Shown here: positions 31,781 to 41,823 of the stretch, one piece after another | How the letters are laid out: each line of letters starts with the position of its first letter | How positions within the stretch are numbered: the first letter of the stretch is position 1 | Assembly: GCF_029227915.1 (NCBI RefSeq) | Contig: NC_079877.1 | Coordinates: forward strand, 17,286,851-17,350,850 | Source: Hydractinia symbiolongicarpus | Taxonomy: Eukaryota; Cnidaria; Hydrozoa; Anthoathecata; Hydractiniidae | DNA: 64,000 nt | Reading direction: 5' to 3' | Made by a program: the position numbers and the translations under genes | The notes under the pieces: model-generated | Told to the model about the DNA's origin: nothing | Database searches by the model: none | What the model saw: only the letters and a program-made list of their open reading frames with translations

Positions 31781-34059
31781 GAAGTGTTTATGCAGAGCTA
31801 CGATGTTTATGAGAATGTTTCGTTTCTGTTATCAATGTCTAAAACACCTAAAACGTCTGCATACCAGGTTGTTTTTTGTTCCCGTTTAAGCCTATTTCAG
31901 GGTCCCCAAAGCCCGTTTTAGCGAAAGACCCCAACTGTATTTTAAAATTTGATCTACTAAGAAAATTTGCTAGATCCGCCCCTGAGTGTGATCTTGTATT
32001 TGGAAAGTGGCCTTGTGGAGCTTGTGCAGCAAATGGGTTGGTGTGTGATGCAGTACTGCAATTGCACTTCATGAGTCTTTGTTTCAAGGCAGCATCCGCA
32101 CTGAAGTTGCCACAAAAAATGTCAATTTAGCATTTCTTTCTCAAACCCACCTACCCATGTCAGAAATGTCAATATATGCAGAAAGCTCCATTTATGACAA
32201 CAGCAAAACACAAAATCGTTCACAATAGATGTTACCTTGACAGTGGTCTTTTAAAAATGTCAATAATGGACTATATCATAATATTGTTTTTATTAAAAAT
32301 ACCTGGTATGACACATTTAGCAGTATCTATGTTACTTAAATTCATTCATAGTCCTGTTTCGGGGCATGCATGTGCACCACGCACATGCATGCCCAGAAAC
32401 AGGACTATGATAAAGTGGTCTTCCAACAATAACTCAAATTATTAGAATGTCAATGAAATTTGCAACCAAAAAAAAAAGTTTTCACTTTTTCTATAACAGT
32501 TCTTTAAAGTCAAATTGCCATGAAAAAAACATTAAACTTGAAAACCTACCCACACACAAAAGTCAACAGTCCTTGCCACTAGCTTAAAATGGAATAACTT
32601 CCCAATTTTCTAGCTAGGAATTTTTAGAAAAAAATAATTATTTGACTTTTTCCACACTTACCTCCTTTGAAGTTTTAAGTGATCCTTCTGTTATAAGAGA
32701 GGAAGAATGCTTTATCGACCAAGTAAATACAACTATAATAGCAAAACAGTAGTTCATTATCCACAATATTTGATTGCTAACATTTTACTATGTTGTGTTG
32801 TTAAGCTGCCATGTTTATTCGGTTCCTTTCGATTCCGAGAACAATATGATGACTTGTATATATGTGCCCGGGGGTTGGACAAGATAATTTTATGCAAACC
32901 AAATGTAGTTTTTTTAACTGTTAGCTTAAGCTACCTTTGTTTTATATTAAAGAAAAATTCAACGCGTTTAGTATTTGAATTTATTTTAAAAAGAATTCTA
33001 AGCTATCGTTGACTCACTAAAATTTTTCTTTTGTCCCCCCGCTTAACAATTATTGTTTGAGTTAGTGACCGACAAAATAAAATTAATTTTACGGCAGCGA
33101 TTACTCATTAATGTGATAACTGTAACATGCGCGCATGCGTATTATAAATATATTAATTAGGAAACTTATTTTTATTTCGTGTCCACATGCATAATTTGCA
33201 CGTATTACGCAATATTTCTTTTTAGTTTCTTAACTTGTGACACTGTGATCCAGTTATTATTATTATTCTACACATTTTTCATTGTTATTATTTATTTATT
33301 TGATTGCTCTCACCTTTTTATCCCCAAAGAGACAAAATATAAACATAAATAAAACATAAAACAAAAATATAAGTTTGTAGCTTTTGCAGTATAATCAAAT
33401 GCCTTTACCTAGAACATAGATGCTTGCAGACATGGCCGTGTTTTTTCATTCTATCACTTCGTTAAATTTTGTACTACATGTACTTGCATTAAACAACCTC
33501 TATCCCAGGGTCTGTTTCGTTGTCTCTTTTTTTATACCTAAACGGCGATAGCGCAGCGTGGGTGAGAGGATTTTCTATTCTTTCCGATATCCACAAGATC
33601 CATATGCATCGTCTAAGCGTCATTGAACATAACTAACGATGGATCCATTCAGATTGTCAGTCTTTAGACATCGCTTGAATATGAGTTAAACTAAGTTCCT
33701 GTTAAGTCGAATTTAATCTAAAATAAGATTATAGTTCGAGTTAAACCGAATTTTCAAGGGGTGGGGCAACAAATTTATTTTCTCCCAATTTTCTACGCGT
33801 GAATTATTTTTACCCACATGTTAAATTAGAAGTTTAACAGTAATAGTGCAATCGGCTGGATTCTAATCGCGCTAAAGCAAAAGAATCAATGGCGTGTCGA
33901 TTTATGTGAGATAATTAAACAGAATTATACATTTTTTTATGTTTCCAGTAATAGCGCCATGGTTTTCTCTAAATCAACACCAAGCAAATCCAGTCTTTTA
34001 GCCTAATAAACATTTAATATATGTTCTTGAAATCATGCAGACAAATGAAATACTATTCT
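31781..34059. other. Repeat-derived and non-coding sequence
   Basis: No gene is supported. Short frames at 31848-32130 look like antiparallel shadows of a dispersed repeat that carries AGATCCGCCCCTGAG. A strong hairpin lies at 32346-32410. Confidence 0.45.
32346..32410. repeat. 30-bp inverted repeat with 5-base loop
   Basis: Left arm 32346-32375 starts TCATAGTCCTGTTTCGGGGC; right arm 32381-32410 is its reverse complement with a single mismatch; the loop is ACCAC. The arms contain the GC-richer block GGGCATGCATGTGC, unlike the AT-rich surroundings. Confidence 0.92.
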
Positions 34060-35445
34060 AAAGAGTCAATGAAGATGTAGTTTGAGCATTTCACGATGGC
34101 TTATATGAAAGAATGGACCATCATAGCTTCGCAACTTCTTCTTCGAAAAACGTTCTGGCGATAACCCTTCCCACCATATCAATAGTCTGGTTGGTGTATA
34201 CCTTGGCATCTTTAGGAATTTTCAGAAGCCATCTTTCTGTACTTTCAAGCATTTTTACGGCAGCCTTTCAATTATTGGGCAGCAGATTCGGATTGCGTAT
34301 CTATGGATATTTGATAACCCGATGATTTCCCTGATTGACCAGACCATCTTCAATAAGTTTTAATTCACGTTTATTCTTCTAGATATTAATTGTTGCTCCC
34401 TGTACCACACTTACATCCACCACACCTTGGTGTACAATTAATGCAAAGGCTTTCCGTCCCAAAGAAACTCTCCAGTGTTGAACATTGTAGGTGGTGTATG
34501 ATCACATTATAAACAAGCTGGCGTGTTTTTTCTTGAAAGCAAGTTGTGTGAACCACCAATACAAGCACCAAATTTATTTCGTAGGATTAACAGATGGTTT
34601 TCAAACTGCTCACGCACCGGATGAAATCCAACATACTCGAGTTCAACTAAGACGTCCACATTTCCTTTTGGACGCCGAATGTCCCATTCAGTACTGTCCT
34701 TAACCAATTTAACAACACCAGAAAGATCATTTTCTTTGAGATTCGTTGACACATGAAACGCTCCGTCTGAGATTATCAGAAAGAGAAAAATACCTCTGGG
34801 GACGAGGTTGATAAAACAGGACTGTTGGGATTGTACCATCTTTGTCCTTAAAAGGTAAATCATAGAAATAAGATGATGCCGCATACCTGTTTCCTCCAAC
34901 CTTAATAATTGATAAGTTTACCCTGCCCCTTCAGCCCAAGCCCTCTAGCCTTGGAAAATGTGATCAAGGAAACTGTGTAGCTAACATCCCATAAAACATA
35001 ATTGTGTGGAATGGTTTTGTATGTCACCGGCATAACCTGTATTAAACAGGCACCCATCTCCTGTTGACGCGGCTGAACCATGAAAAGAAAAACACAATAT
35101 GCATCAAATTAATGTGCCATTTCTCGATGATATTTTCCACAACCACCAGTTCCACATTGCTTGCGGAATCTACAGTAATAATGCATCTTTGCTCCAAAAG
35201 GAACTCAAGCAATCGTGGAAAATTGTCATGCTCGTTAACAATGCTGTTTTTCTTATTTACTTCTCTAACCCACTCAACTAATGCAACACGTTCTGACATT
35301 TTCTCCGCAATCAAATTTCGCGTTCCATGTCAATGCGCGCGAGATCACGGTAACCCTCTTTAATCATGTTCACAAACTCTGTGAACCTCTTGAAATCGCC
35401 ATCTAATACAGGCCTGAAACGCATGATATCATTCAGAGGCATTTC
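34060..35445 (-). pseudogene. BEL/Pao retrotransposon remnant (gag end, protease region, start of RT)
   Basis: Reading the minus strand, pieces of a Pao-type polyprotein appear in order. The gag-like start is FRPVLDGDFKRFTEFVNM (about 35400), then MSERVALVEWVREVN after a frameshift. The region after the retropepsin follows (NVDVLVELEYVGFHPVREQ, FGACIGGSH; about 34600), then the cysteine block CINCTPRCGGCKCG (about 34400). Last comes the lead-in to reverse transcriptase (NQTIDMVGRVIARTFFEEE, then GPFFHISHREMLK in another frame) near 34100, where the match ends. No LTRs were seen and the RT core is missing. It differs clearly from the element at 35797 and lies opposite to it, so it is an independent older insertion. 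Confidence 0.75.
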
Positions 35446-35791
35446 TTATAAAACAAAATCCTCAATTGAAAGTAAAATATTTAGACGTACATGACAAACT
35501 AGACTGTATATTTAATTCGGTACTTCTAACTAAATTTGATGTGTGACACCATCAAAATGAATTTATTGGTATTTATGTTTCTTATAAAAAGGAAACACAA
35601 TAATTTTGCCAATAAAAACTTGGACGGAGGGGCAAATTTGTGATATGGTGATAAAAACCAATGTACTCAATTTCTTTCATTCAACCTCGGCGGCAGGGCT
35701 CTCTGTTTTAAAAAATAATATATTAGGAAGCTAGATTGATCCCTTGATTTTATTTGCTTTACCCTTTCTAATCGTTTTTGCGTTGATAAAA
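35446..35791. other. Spacer between the two BEL/Pao insertions
   Basis: AT-rich sequence with no feature I can support; it ends at the CTTGT target-site copy. Confidence 0.6.
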
Positions 35792-35796
35792 CTTGT

Positions 35797-35937
35797 TGTC
35801 AGATCTCTCTGGTGGAGAGCCTATCCCTCACTTTGGATATATTTGTGTGTAGTGAACTAGGTAATAGTTGAAACTTTATGTTTGAGAAAGAAACTTAATA
35901 TTCAGTCTGATCGTAATTCTTTTCCCGGGATCCAACA
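35797..35937 (+). repeat. 5' LTR of the BEL/Pao element
   Basis: 141 bp, starting TGTCAGATCTCTCTGGTGG and ending GGGATCCAACA. Compared with the 3' LTR it has two extra bases (CCTATCCCTC against CCTCCCTC) and one substitution (AAACTTAATA against AAACCTAATA). Confidence 0.95.
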
Positions 35938-35939
35938 AA

Positions 35940-35957
35940 TGGTGCCGAGACCCGGGA
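35940..35957 (+). promoter_or_regulatory. Primer-binding site, tRNA-Phe-like
   Basis: TGGTGCCGAGACCCGGGA begins two bases after the LTR. It is complementary to a tRNA 3' end reading TCCCGGGTCTCGGCACCA. That acceptor-stem and T-arm sequence closely resembles animal tRNA-Phe, which I take as the likely primer. Confidence 0.8.
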
Positions 35958-36154
35958 AATTTTTAGAAAATCTAGTTCATAATTATGTAGGAAATCTTAG
36001 TGATTAAAATTAAACAGAAGATTATTCTTGTTGATTGGAGATTTTACCAAAGTTTATTGTTGTTGATTTATATTTTACAAACACGTGTTTAGTTATTCTT
36101 TTCTTACTTGGACATTTTTTACCGGAGAAATTTTTTTTCACAACCTTCACAAAG

Positions 36155-37804
36155 ATGGAAGAACAAATTAAAACATGGAAAAGATCACGTGTTATGCACA
36201 GAGTAGTCGCTAAAAAATGTCTTTCTGAAACACATGCTATTTTGCAGCAAAACATAACGACAGAAACATTTCATAACTTAGAACAAGAACTTTTGACAAA
36301 TGAGAAAATTCTTAACGAAAAGATGAACATTCTTAAGGATCTGGATGAGAAAATTTTATCGAATATTGATGAAGAACATGAAATGGAAAACGCTAGTTTG
36401 GACTGTTACGAATTTCAAAGAAGTGTAACGAAAGGTATAATTAATATTCAATCTTGGTTGAAGCGAACTCATTTGGATAGTGTGTCTACTATTTCGGCTG
36501 ACGAAGCGCGTAGTTTTCATTCTGCCACTTCTTTCTCTAAGTCCGCGAAGCTTCCTAAATTAACCTTGCAAAGGTTTAGCGGCGACCCTTTAAGCTTCCA
36601 GTCATTTTGGGACGGATTTGAGAGTGCCATACACTCAAACGAAATGCTTGATGATATTTCGAGATTTAATTACTTAAAAGGACTGCTTGAAGGAAGCGCT
36701 AGTTTGAGCCTTCAAGGATTGGCGCTTACAACTGACAATTACAAGGTGGCTGTAAAAATTCTAAAGAAAAGATTTGGCGATACTCAAACTATTATCAGTG
36801 CTCACATGGATGCGCTCCTCAATATCGCACCTGCTAAAAGTTGTGATACGACAGAATTGCGCACAATTTTTGATTTGATAGAAGTGCATACCCGTAATCT
36901 TCAGTCTCTTGACGTTGAATCCAAGGCGTATGGTTCAGTCTTAATTTCTATTGTAATGAATAAACTACCAGGTGATTTTAAACTTGATATTACTCGTAAA
37001 ATGCCGCAGGGAACATGGAAAATAGGCGACTTAATGAACTGCTTTTAAGAGGAACTCATGGCGCGCGAGCGCTGTTGTGCGATGGACCCTAACACAGGTT
37101 TTGCTTCCACATCCCCTTCTTCGACTCTTTTTGCTCAGCAATATAACGCTGAAAGAAACCCTCGGAAACAGCAGCATGGACGAGTCAACTCTATCTCCTG
37201 TTCTTATTGTAAGGGTTCCCATAATTCTAACAGGTGTACCGTAGTTACAGACGTCACAGCAAGGAAGCAAATCATTCGTGCTAAAAACAGATGTTTTAAT
37301 TGTTTAAAATCCGGACATCTCGTTAGAAATTGCAACTCTAAAAACACGTGCTTTAAGTGCAAGGGAAGACATCATATCTCCCTCTGTGACGCTAAGGGTG
37401 GAGGAGAGCGAAACAAAAATAACAACGATGGACAGGTTCCGCATTCTCAGGATGATGAACAAAATCAATCATCAAATGTGAACGTCGTTGGTTGCCATAA
37501 CAGTACACTCCTGCAAACAGCAAATGCGCACTTGTTAAATACTGACGAAAATTCCGTTGTTTTTTCTAGTTGTGTGCTCTTTAAAAACTGTTCGCAAAAA
37601 TCATTCATCACAAGTAACGCAAAACAACGATTAAAATTAAAAATCATCCGCAGCGAGATTTTAAACGTAAAAGTGTTTGGCGTAAAGGTTAAAATTAAAA
37701 ACGCCCATTCTAAAGATTATTCCGTAATCGAAGCGTATGTTATGGACATGATATGCTCACCTCTATCTAACCAAAGAGTCGATTTAGCGCAAACCCTTCT
37801 CTGA
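36155..37804 (+). pseudogene. BEL/Pao gag with zinc knuckles and start of retropepsin; one in-frame TAA
   Basis: Would form the particle shell, bind RNA and begin the protease. The start is ATG 36155 (MEEQIKTWKRSRVMHR); the frame is open further 5' to 36035. Residues 130-290 hold the DUF1759 gag core (FSGDPLSFQSFWDGFESAIH, FNYLKGLLEG, LQGLALTTDNY). TAA at 37046-37048 (after GDLMNCF) interrupts the frame, which resumes at once with EELMARERCCAMDPNTG. Three zinc knuckles follow: CSYCKGSHNSNRC, CFNCLKSGHLVRNC and CFKCKGRHHISLC. Next is the protease start SQKSFITSNAKQRLKLK, where the usual D-S-G/C-S is replaced by K-N-C-S, so the catalytic Asp is absent. The frame closes at TGA 37804; the pattern IDVLIGANYYW continues in the next frame. 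Confidence 0.88.
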
Positions 37805-37907
37805 CAATAAACAGATCGACGTTCTTATAGGTGCAAATTATTATTGGAACTTTGTAACAGGACAAATTATAAAAACCGAGAACGCTCTTACCACTGTTCA
37901 AACTATC
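37788..37907 (+). pseudogene. Retropepsin C-terminal part in a shifted frame, cut short by a deletion
   Basis: The third forward frame reads IDVLIGANYYWNFVTG and then TTVQTILG, the normal text after the Pao protease flaps. It breaks off at 37906, where the next frame begins with VRRTLPWKQDH, the lead-in to reverse transcriptase. In related elements roughly 100 residues lie between these motifs, so an internal deletion of about 300 bp with a frame change is inferred. Confidence 0.7.
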
Positions 37908-37908
37908 C

Positions 37909-39864
37909 TTGGTTAGACGGACATTACCATGGAAACAAGATCATGAACAGATACCGGACAATTTCCAAAACAGTCGAAATCGGTTAACATCAGTCTTCCG
38001 CCGACTTAAGGCTAAGCCCGAGCTTCTGCAACAATACGACGACATCATTAAACAGCAAAAACGTGACGGTATCATCGAGCAGGTGACAGAGCCGCCACCG
38101 CCGCCAGGTAAAGTCCATTACTTGCCCCATCATTACGTCTTAAAGGAAGATAAGTCCACAACCAAGGTGCGCATTGTTTACGATGCTTCTTCAAATTCTC
38201 CGTCACTCAACGATTGCTTGGAAAAGGGTCCTTCTCTTCTTCCTCTACGTATGGACATCCTTATCCGTTTTGGGACCTACAAGGTTGCGGTAGCAAGCGA
38301 CATTAAACAAGCATTTTTAAATGTGGCGATCAACACACCTGATCGTGACTTCTTACGCTTCCTATGGTTTGACGATATAACAAAAGAAAATCCTCAACTC
38401 ATGATATACCGATACACTCGTGTAATCTTTGGAATGAACGCTTCACAGTTCCTTTTAGCTGCATCAATTATAAAGCACTTGGAGAAATACCAAAGTGCCG
38501 ACCCTGACTTTGTGCTAGCTTTCTTAGAAAACCTTTATGTCGACGACAGCATTGGCGGAGGAGATACCAGCGATCAGGTGTTCACATTTTACCAAAAGGC
38601 AAAAGCACGGCTTAAGGAAGCTGGTTTAATCTTACGAAAATGGCGTTCTAACAGTCCAACTCTCCAAGCGCAAATCTCCAAATTCGAAATCGAGGATCCA
38701 GCTCCTCCCGATGAAAAAATCTTGGGCATCACATGGGATACGGCCAATGACGAAATGGAAATAGACCTGTCAAGACAAAAACAGTTAGCTCAATCCGACG
38801 TCCTTCTAACTAAACGCAACATCCTAAAAATCATCGCATCGATTTACGACTCAGTGGGTTTGGTTTCGCCCCTCGTTGTACCGTTTAAGATATTCTTCCA
38901 GAAGTTATGCACAACCGTAAACGATTGGGACCCTGAGGTTAGTGAGGAATTAAAGGACGAATGGAATTCGTTAATACAGTTATTTTCAATCTCGTCGAAA
39001 CATCGATTGCAACGTTATTACTTCGCTAACTATCCTTTAAGTGATTTGAAAGACATCACCCTGCATGGGTTTTGTGATGCAAGTAAAAGATCATACGCTG
39101 CTGTTGTCTACATTATTGGAACGTTATCAAGCGGACGCTCTGTTGGACGCATTGTGTGTAGTAAAACAAAAGTATCCTCTCTCAATGAACTGTCTATCCC
39201 TAGACTGGAGCTTCTCTCATGCTTACTTCTTTCTTCCTTAATTTCGTGCATTAGTCAGTCGTTAGGTAGCGCCGTTCCAGTAGCTTTGAAATTTTGTTGG
39301 AGCGACTCAATTGATGCCCTATGTTGGGTTAGAAATAATAATTCTAGTAAGCAATTTGTTAAGAACAGAGTGACAAAAATTAGGGATTTAACGCCTCCAG
39401 CTATGTGGAGATTTTGTCCTGGAAAGTTGAATCCTGCTGATTTACCATCTCGTGGTGTGAACAAGGCGAATAAAAACAATTGGTTTCAAACATGGACTGT
39501 CGGACCTAGTTTTATATATGAAGATCAACTACAATGGCCGGAAGAACCAAATAATAATAAAATAAAAATTACAAGCGTTAATTCCGGGACCGTTGATCCT
39601 GGGCAGTCAGTCAAGGATCAACGGCCCAACAGTGTTTCTAATAAATTTACTACCCCGCATTCTGTACTGTCCCACCAGAACTTACACACTGTAAAAATGT
39701 TTGTTCTACTAAGCCTGTTTTATCTGATGAATGTCCTGCTATTTGCAAACGGACCGTGGACCTTGAGGATCATCTTCAAGATCAACGGCCCAGCCTTAGA
39801 CAACGGACTGGGGACGTTGGGGTTCGACCCCAAGGTCAACAGCCCTATTTTTCAGGTAACATAA
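37909..39864 (+). CDS. BEL/Pao reverse transcriptase and RNase H
   Basis: 651-codon open frame without its own ATG, a piece of the pol polyprotein. Reverse transcriptase: RIVYDASSNSPSLNDCL, then ASDIKQAFLNV (first catalytic Asp), YRYTRVIFGMNASQFLL, and the YVDD box in LENLYVDDSIGG near residue 210. RNase H: LHGFCDASKRSYAAVVY (Asp), IPRLELLSCLLLS (Glu), CWSDSIDALCWV (Asp) and KLNPADLPSRG (Asp); all four acidic residues are present. This central part is intact. The last 110 codons (after about 39500) are an unusual linker with short inverted repeats (CCGTTGATCCT opposite AGGATCAACGG). The frame ends before the integrase. Upstream it is separated from gag by a frameshift and deletion. Confidence 0.92.
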   Translation: MVRRTLPWKQDHEQIPDNFQNSRNRLTSVFRRLKAKPELLQQYDDIIKQQKRDGIIEQVTEPPPPPGKVHYLPHHYVLKEDKSTTKVRIVYDASSNSPSLNDCLEKGPSLLPLRMDILIRFGTYKVAVASDIKQAFLNVAINTPDRDFLRFLWFDDITKENPQLMIYRYTRVIFGMNASQFLLAASIIKHLEKYQSADPDFVLAFLENLYVDDSIGGGDTSDQVFTFYQKAKARLKEAGLILRKWRSNSPTLQAQISKFEIEDPAPPDEKILGITWDTANDEMEIDLSRQKQLAQSDVLLTKRNILKIIASIYDSVGLVSPLVVPFKIFFQKLCTTVNDWDPEVSEELKDEWNSLIQLFSISSKHRLQRYYFANYPLSDLKDITLHGFCDASKRSYAAVVYIIGTLSSGRSVGRIVCSKTKVSSLNELSIPRLELLSCLLLSSLISCISQSLGSAVPVALKFCWSDSIDALCWVRNNNSSKQFVKNRVTKIRDLTPPAMWRFCPGKLNPADLPSRGVNKANKNNWFQTWTVGPSFIYEDQLQWPEEPNNNKIKITSVNSGTVDPGQSVKDQRPNSVSNKFTTPHSVLSHQNLHTVKMFVLLSLFYLMNVLLFANGPWTLRIIFKINGPALDNGLGTLGFDPKVNSPIFQVT

Positions 39865-41330
39865 TAAATTCAAGAACTCTACCTATCGAGGAGCTGGTCA
39901 ACTCCACATCTGTAAACCTACGACGAATATTTGACGTCGAACGATTCAGCTCAATGCACAAACTTTTGCGCGTTAGTTAAATAATACTCTTGGGCTTTTT
40001 ATTGACAAAGATGACATCATCCGCTGCAAAGGACGACTCCTAAATGCCAACTTGCCTTACGACTCTAAATATCCCATCTTGTTGCCTGGTGACTCGTACC
40101 TGTCAACGTTAATTATACGAAGAGTCCATCAACAAACCTTTCATGCAGGTGTGGAACACACGCTTTGTCGCATTAGAGAAAATTATTGGATTCTGCAATG
40201 TCGAAAATATGTACGTGCTATTGTAAACAAATGTGTTTACTGTAAAAGGTTGTTTGGGAAGGCTTACAAGTCTACAGAATCTGCCAACTTACCCCCTTTC
40301 GTGTTTCTGCAAGCTATCCATTTGAATCTACAGGAGTGGATTACTTGGGACCACTCATGGTCAAACCTATATTTAACGAAGATCAAAGTGCAATGTTTCC
40401 GGTACATGTTGCACTATTTACCTGCGCTGTTACTCGGGCAGTCCATCTGGATATAGTACCCGATCAGTCAGCCTCGTCGTTTATACGAACTTTAAAACGA
40501 TTTCTAGCCAGACGCGGCATACCTACGTTAATGATTTCCGACAACGCAACGTGCTTTAAAAACGAAGAACTTAGGTTAAATGAAGAGTTATCGAAATTAA
40601 ACCTAAGTTCTTCGTTTGGAAATATATAGTTGAAGCAGCCCCATGGTGGGCGGATTTTGGGAACGTTTGGTTCAATCTGTTAAAAGGTCATTAACAAAGG
40701 CCTTGTTTCGAAGTAGTATATCTTATGAAGAACTTCAAACGGTGCTATGCGAAGTTGAAAGCCTTCTTAATTGTAGACCTTTAACATACGTCTATAACGA
40801 TGACATCGAAGAGGTGCTCACTCCATCACATTTAATGCATGGTCGCAACATATGTAGGCCTTGTGTTCAGTCTGGAGATGCGGACGAACTTGATAGCAAG
40901 GCAAAACTTTCAAAACGAATGATGTACATAAAGACCTTAAAGGAGCATTTTTGGAATCGATTCAGTAACGAATACATAACCAATTTGAGAGAGTTTCACG
41001 CACAAGGACCAAGTCACAGTCGTTCTGTTGAGCTTGGAGAAATAGTCATTATTCATTCTGATAAGAAGCGCATCAATTGGCGTATGGGAAAGGTGACGTA
41101 ACTTATTACGAGCAGGGACAATAACGTCCGTGCAGCTATAGTTAAAGTGTTTACGCCGTATACCAAAGTCATAACTATATGAAGCGACCAATTGAAAAAT
41201 TGTATCCCTTAGATGTAAAGAGCGTTGAATCTGTGAGTTACGAGGAGAAACAAGAAAGTATAAAAATTATGGACAGCGATATGACAATTATAGCCGATGA
41301 CACTGCAACGGAACACCCCAGAAGGATTGC
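39850..41330 (+). pseudogene. BEL/Pao integrase and C-terminal domain, several frameshifts
   Basis: Would insert the cDNA. It begins in the frame of 39756-39980 (LIEELVNST-like start, then FDVERFSSMHKLLRVS), followed by a stop. From 40052: the HH-CC zinc domain (H-x5-H in HQQTFHAGVEH; CVYC). A frameshift near 40330 leads to the core DYLGPL (Asp), ALFTCAVTRAVHLDIVPDQS and LMISDNATCFK (Asp). Another break at the 18-bp hairpin (40560-40617) and a one-base loss in the G run at about 40647 precede GGFWERLVQSVKRSL (catalytic Glu). The last domain (EIVIIHSDKKRINWRMG) stops at 41101 and continues in another frame (RPIEKLYPLDV) to about 41330. At least four lesions; all three catalytic acids remain visible. 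Confidence 0.85.
40560..40617. repeat. Perfect 18-bp inverted repeat inside the integrase
   Basis: AAACGAAGAACTTAGGTT (40560-40577) and its exact reverse complement (40600-40617) flank a 22-base loop. It lies between the second Asp and the Glu of the integrase, where reading frames also change. Confidence 0.9.
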
Positions 41331-41438
41331 AGCAGACAATAGCATTCTTATATGACGTATTCTGGGGCAAACCTCACATTGTATATACTCTTTAGTTTTT
41401 ATGTATCTTAACGTAGTACTTGTTGAACACTTTTGTTC

Positions 41439-41448
41439 AAGGGGGGAG
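41439..41448 (+). other. Polypurine tract of the BEL/Pao element
   Basis: AAGGGGGGAG lies two bases before the 3' LTR, the expected place for plus-strand priming. Confidence 0.85.
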
Positions 41449-41450
41449 TA

Positions 41451-41589
41451 TGTCAGATCTCTCTGGTGGAGAGCCTCCCTCACTTTGGATATATTTGTGT
41501 GTAGTGAACTAGGTAATAGTTGAAACTTTATGTTTGAGAAAGAAACCTAATATTCAGTCTGATCGTAATTCTTTTCCCGGGATCCAACA
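41451..41589 (+). repeat. 3' LTR of the BEL/Pao element
   Basis: 139 bp, TGTCAGATCT to GGGATCCAACA. It is identical to the 5' LTR except for one 2-base indel and one substitution. Confidence 0.95.
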
Positions 41590-41823
41590 CTTGTGTCGTG
41601 TCACAACTTGTTTCTTGAAATCAGAACATTTACAAGGTCAATATGTCAATCTGAATTCAGTGGCGGATTTAAGCTAGTCTAAAGCTAGTCGGGTGGACGT
41701 ACTTAATTTTCGTCAAAAGGCTTGTTGTTGCAATTTCAAAAAGTATTTCGCTTAAGCACAAAAATCTTCCAGAGTGGCTTTCGTAATATGCTCTGGGTTG
41801 AATTTCTATAGAATTTCTACATA

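Larger units (their letters stand above)
35792..41594 (+). mobile_element. Full-length BEL/Pao LTR retrotransposon with 5-bp target duplication CTTGT
   Basis: LTR-to-LTR element 35797-41589 (5793 bp) flanked by CTTGT at 35792-35796 and 41590-41594. It has two short LTRs beginning TG and ending CA, a primer-binding site, gag with three zinc knuckles, a retropepsin remnant, reverse transcriptase with RNase H, integrase and a polypurine tract. The BEL/Pao assignment rests on the DUF1759-type gag and the RT-RNase H-integrase order. The coding region carries a nonsense change, frameshifts and an internal deletion, so this copy cannot make its own full machinery. Confidence 0.95.

Noticed and set aside
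31848-32130. Overlapping ORFs on both strands
   Set aside because: Antiparallel shadows over a dispersed repeat; no family resemblance on either strand.
33541-33575. tRNA gene at GGCGATAGCGCAGCGTGGG
   Set aside because: Box-A-like only; no box B at the right distance and no cloverleaf.
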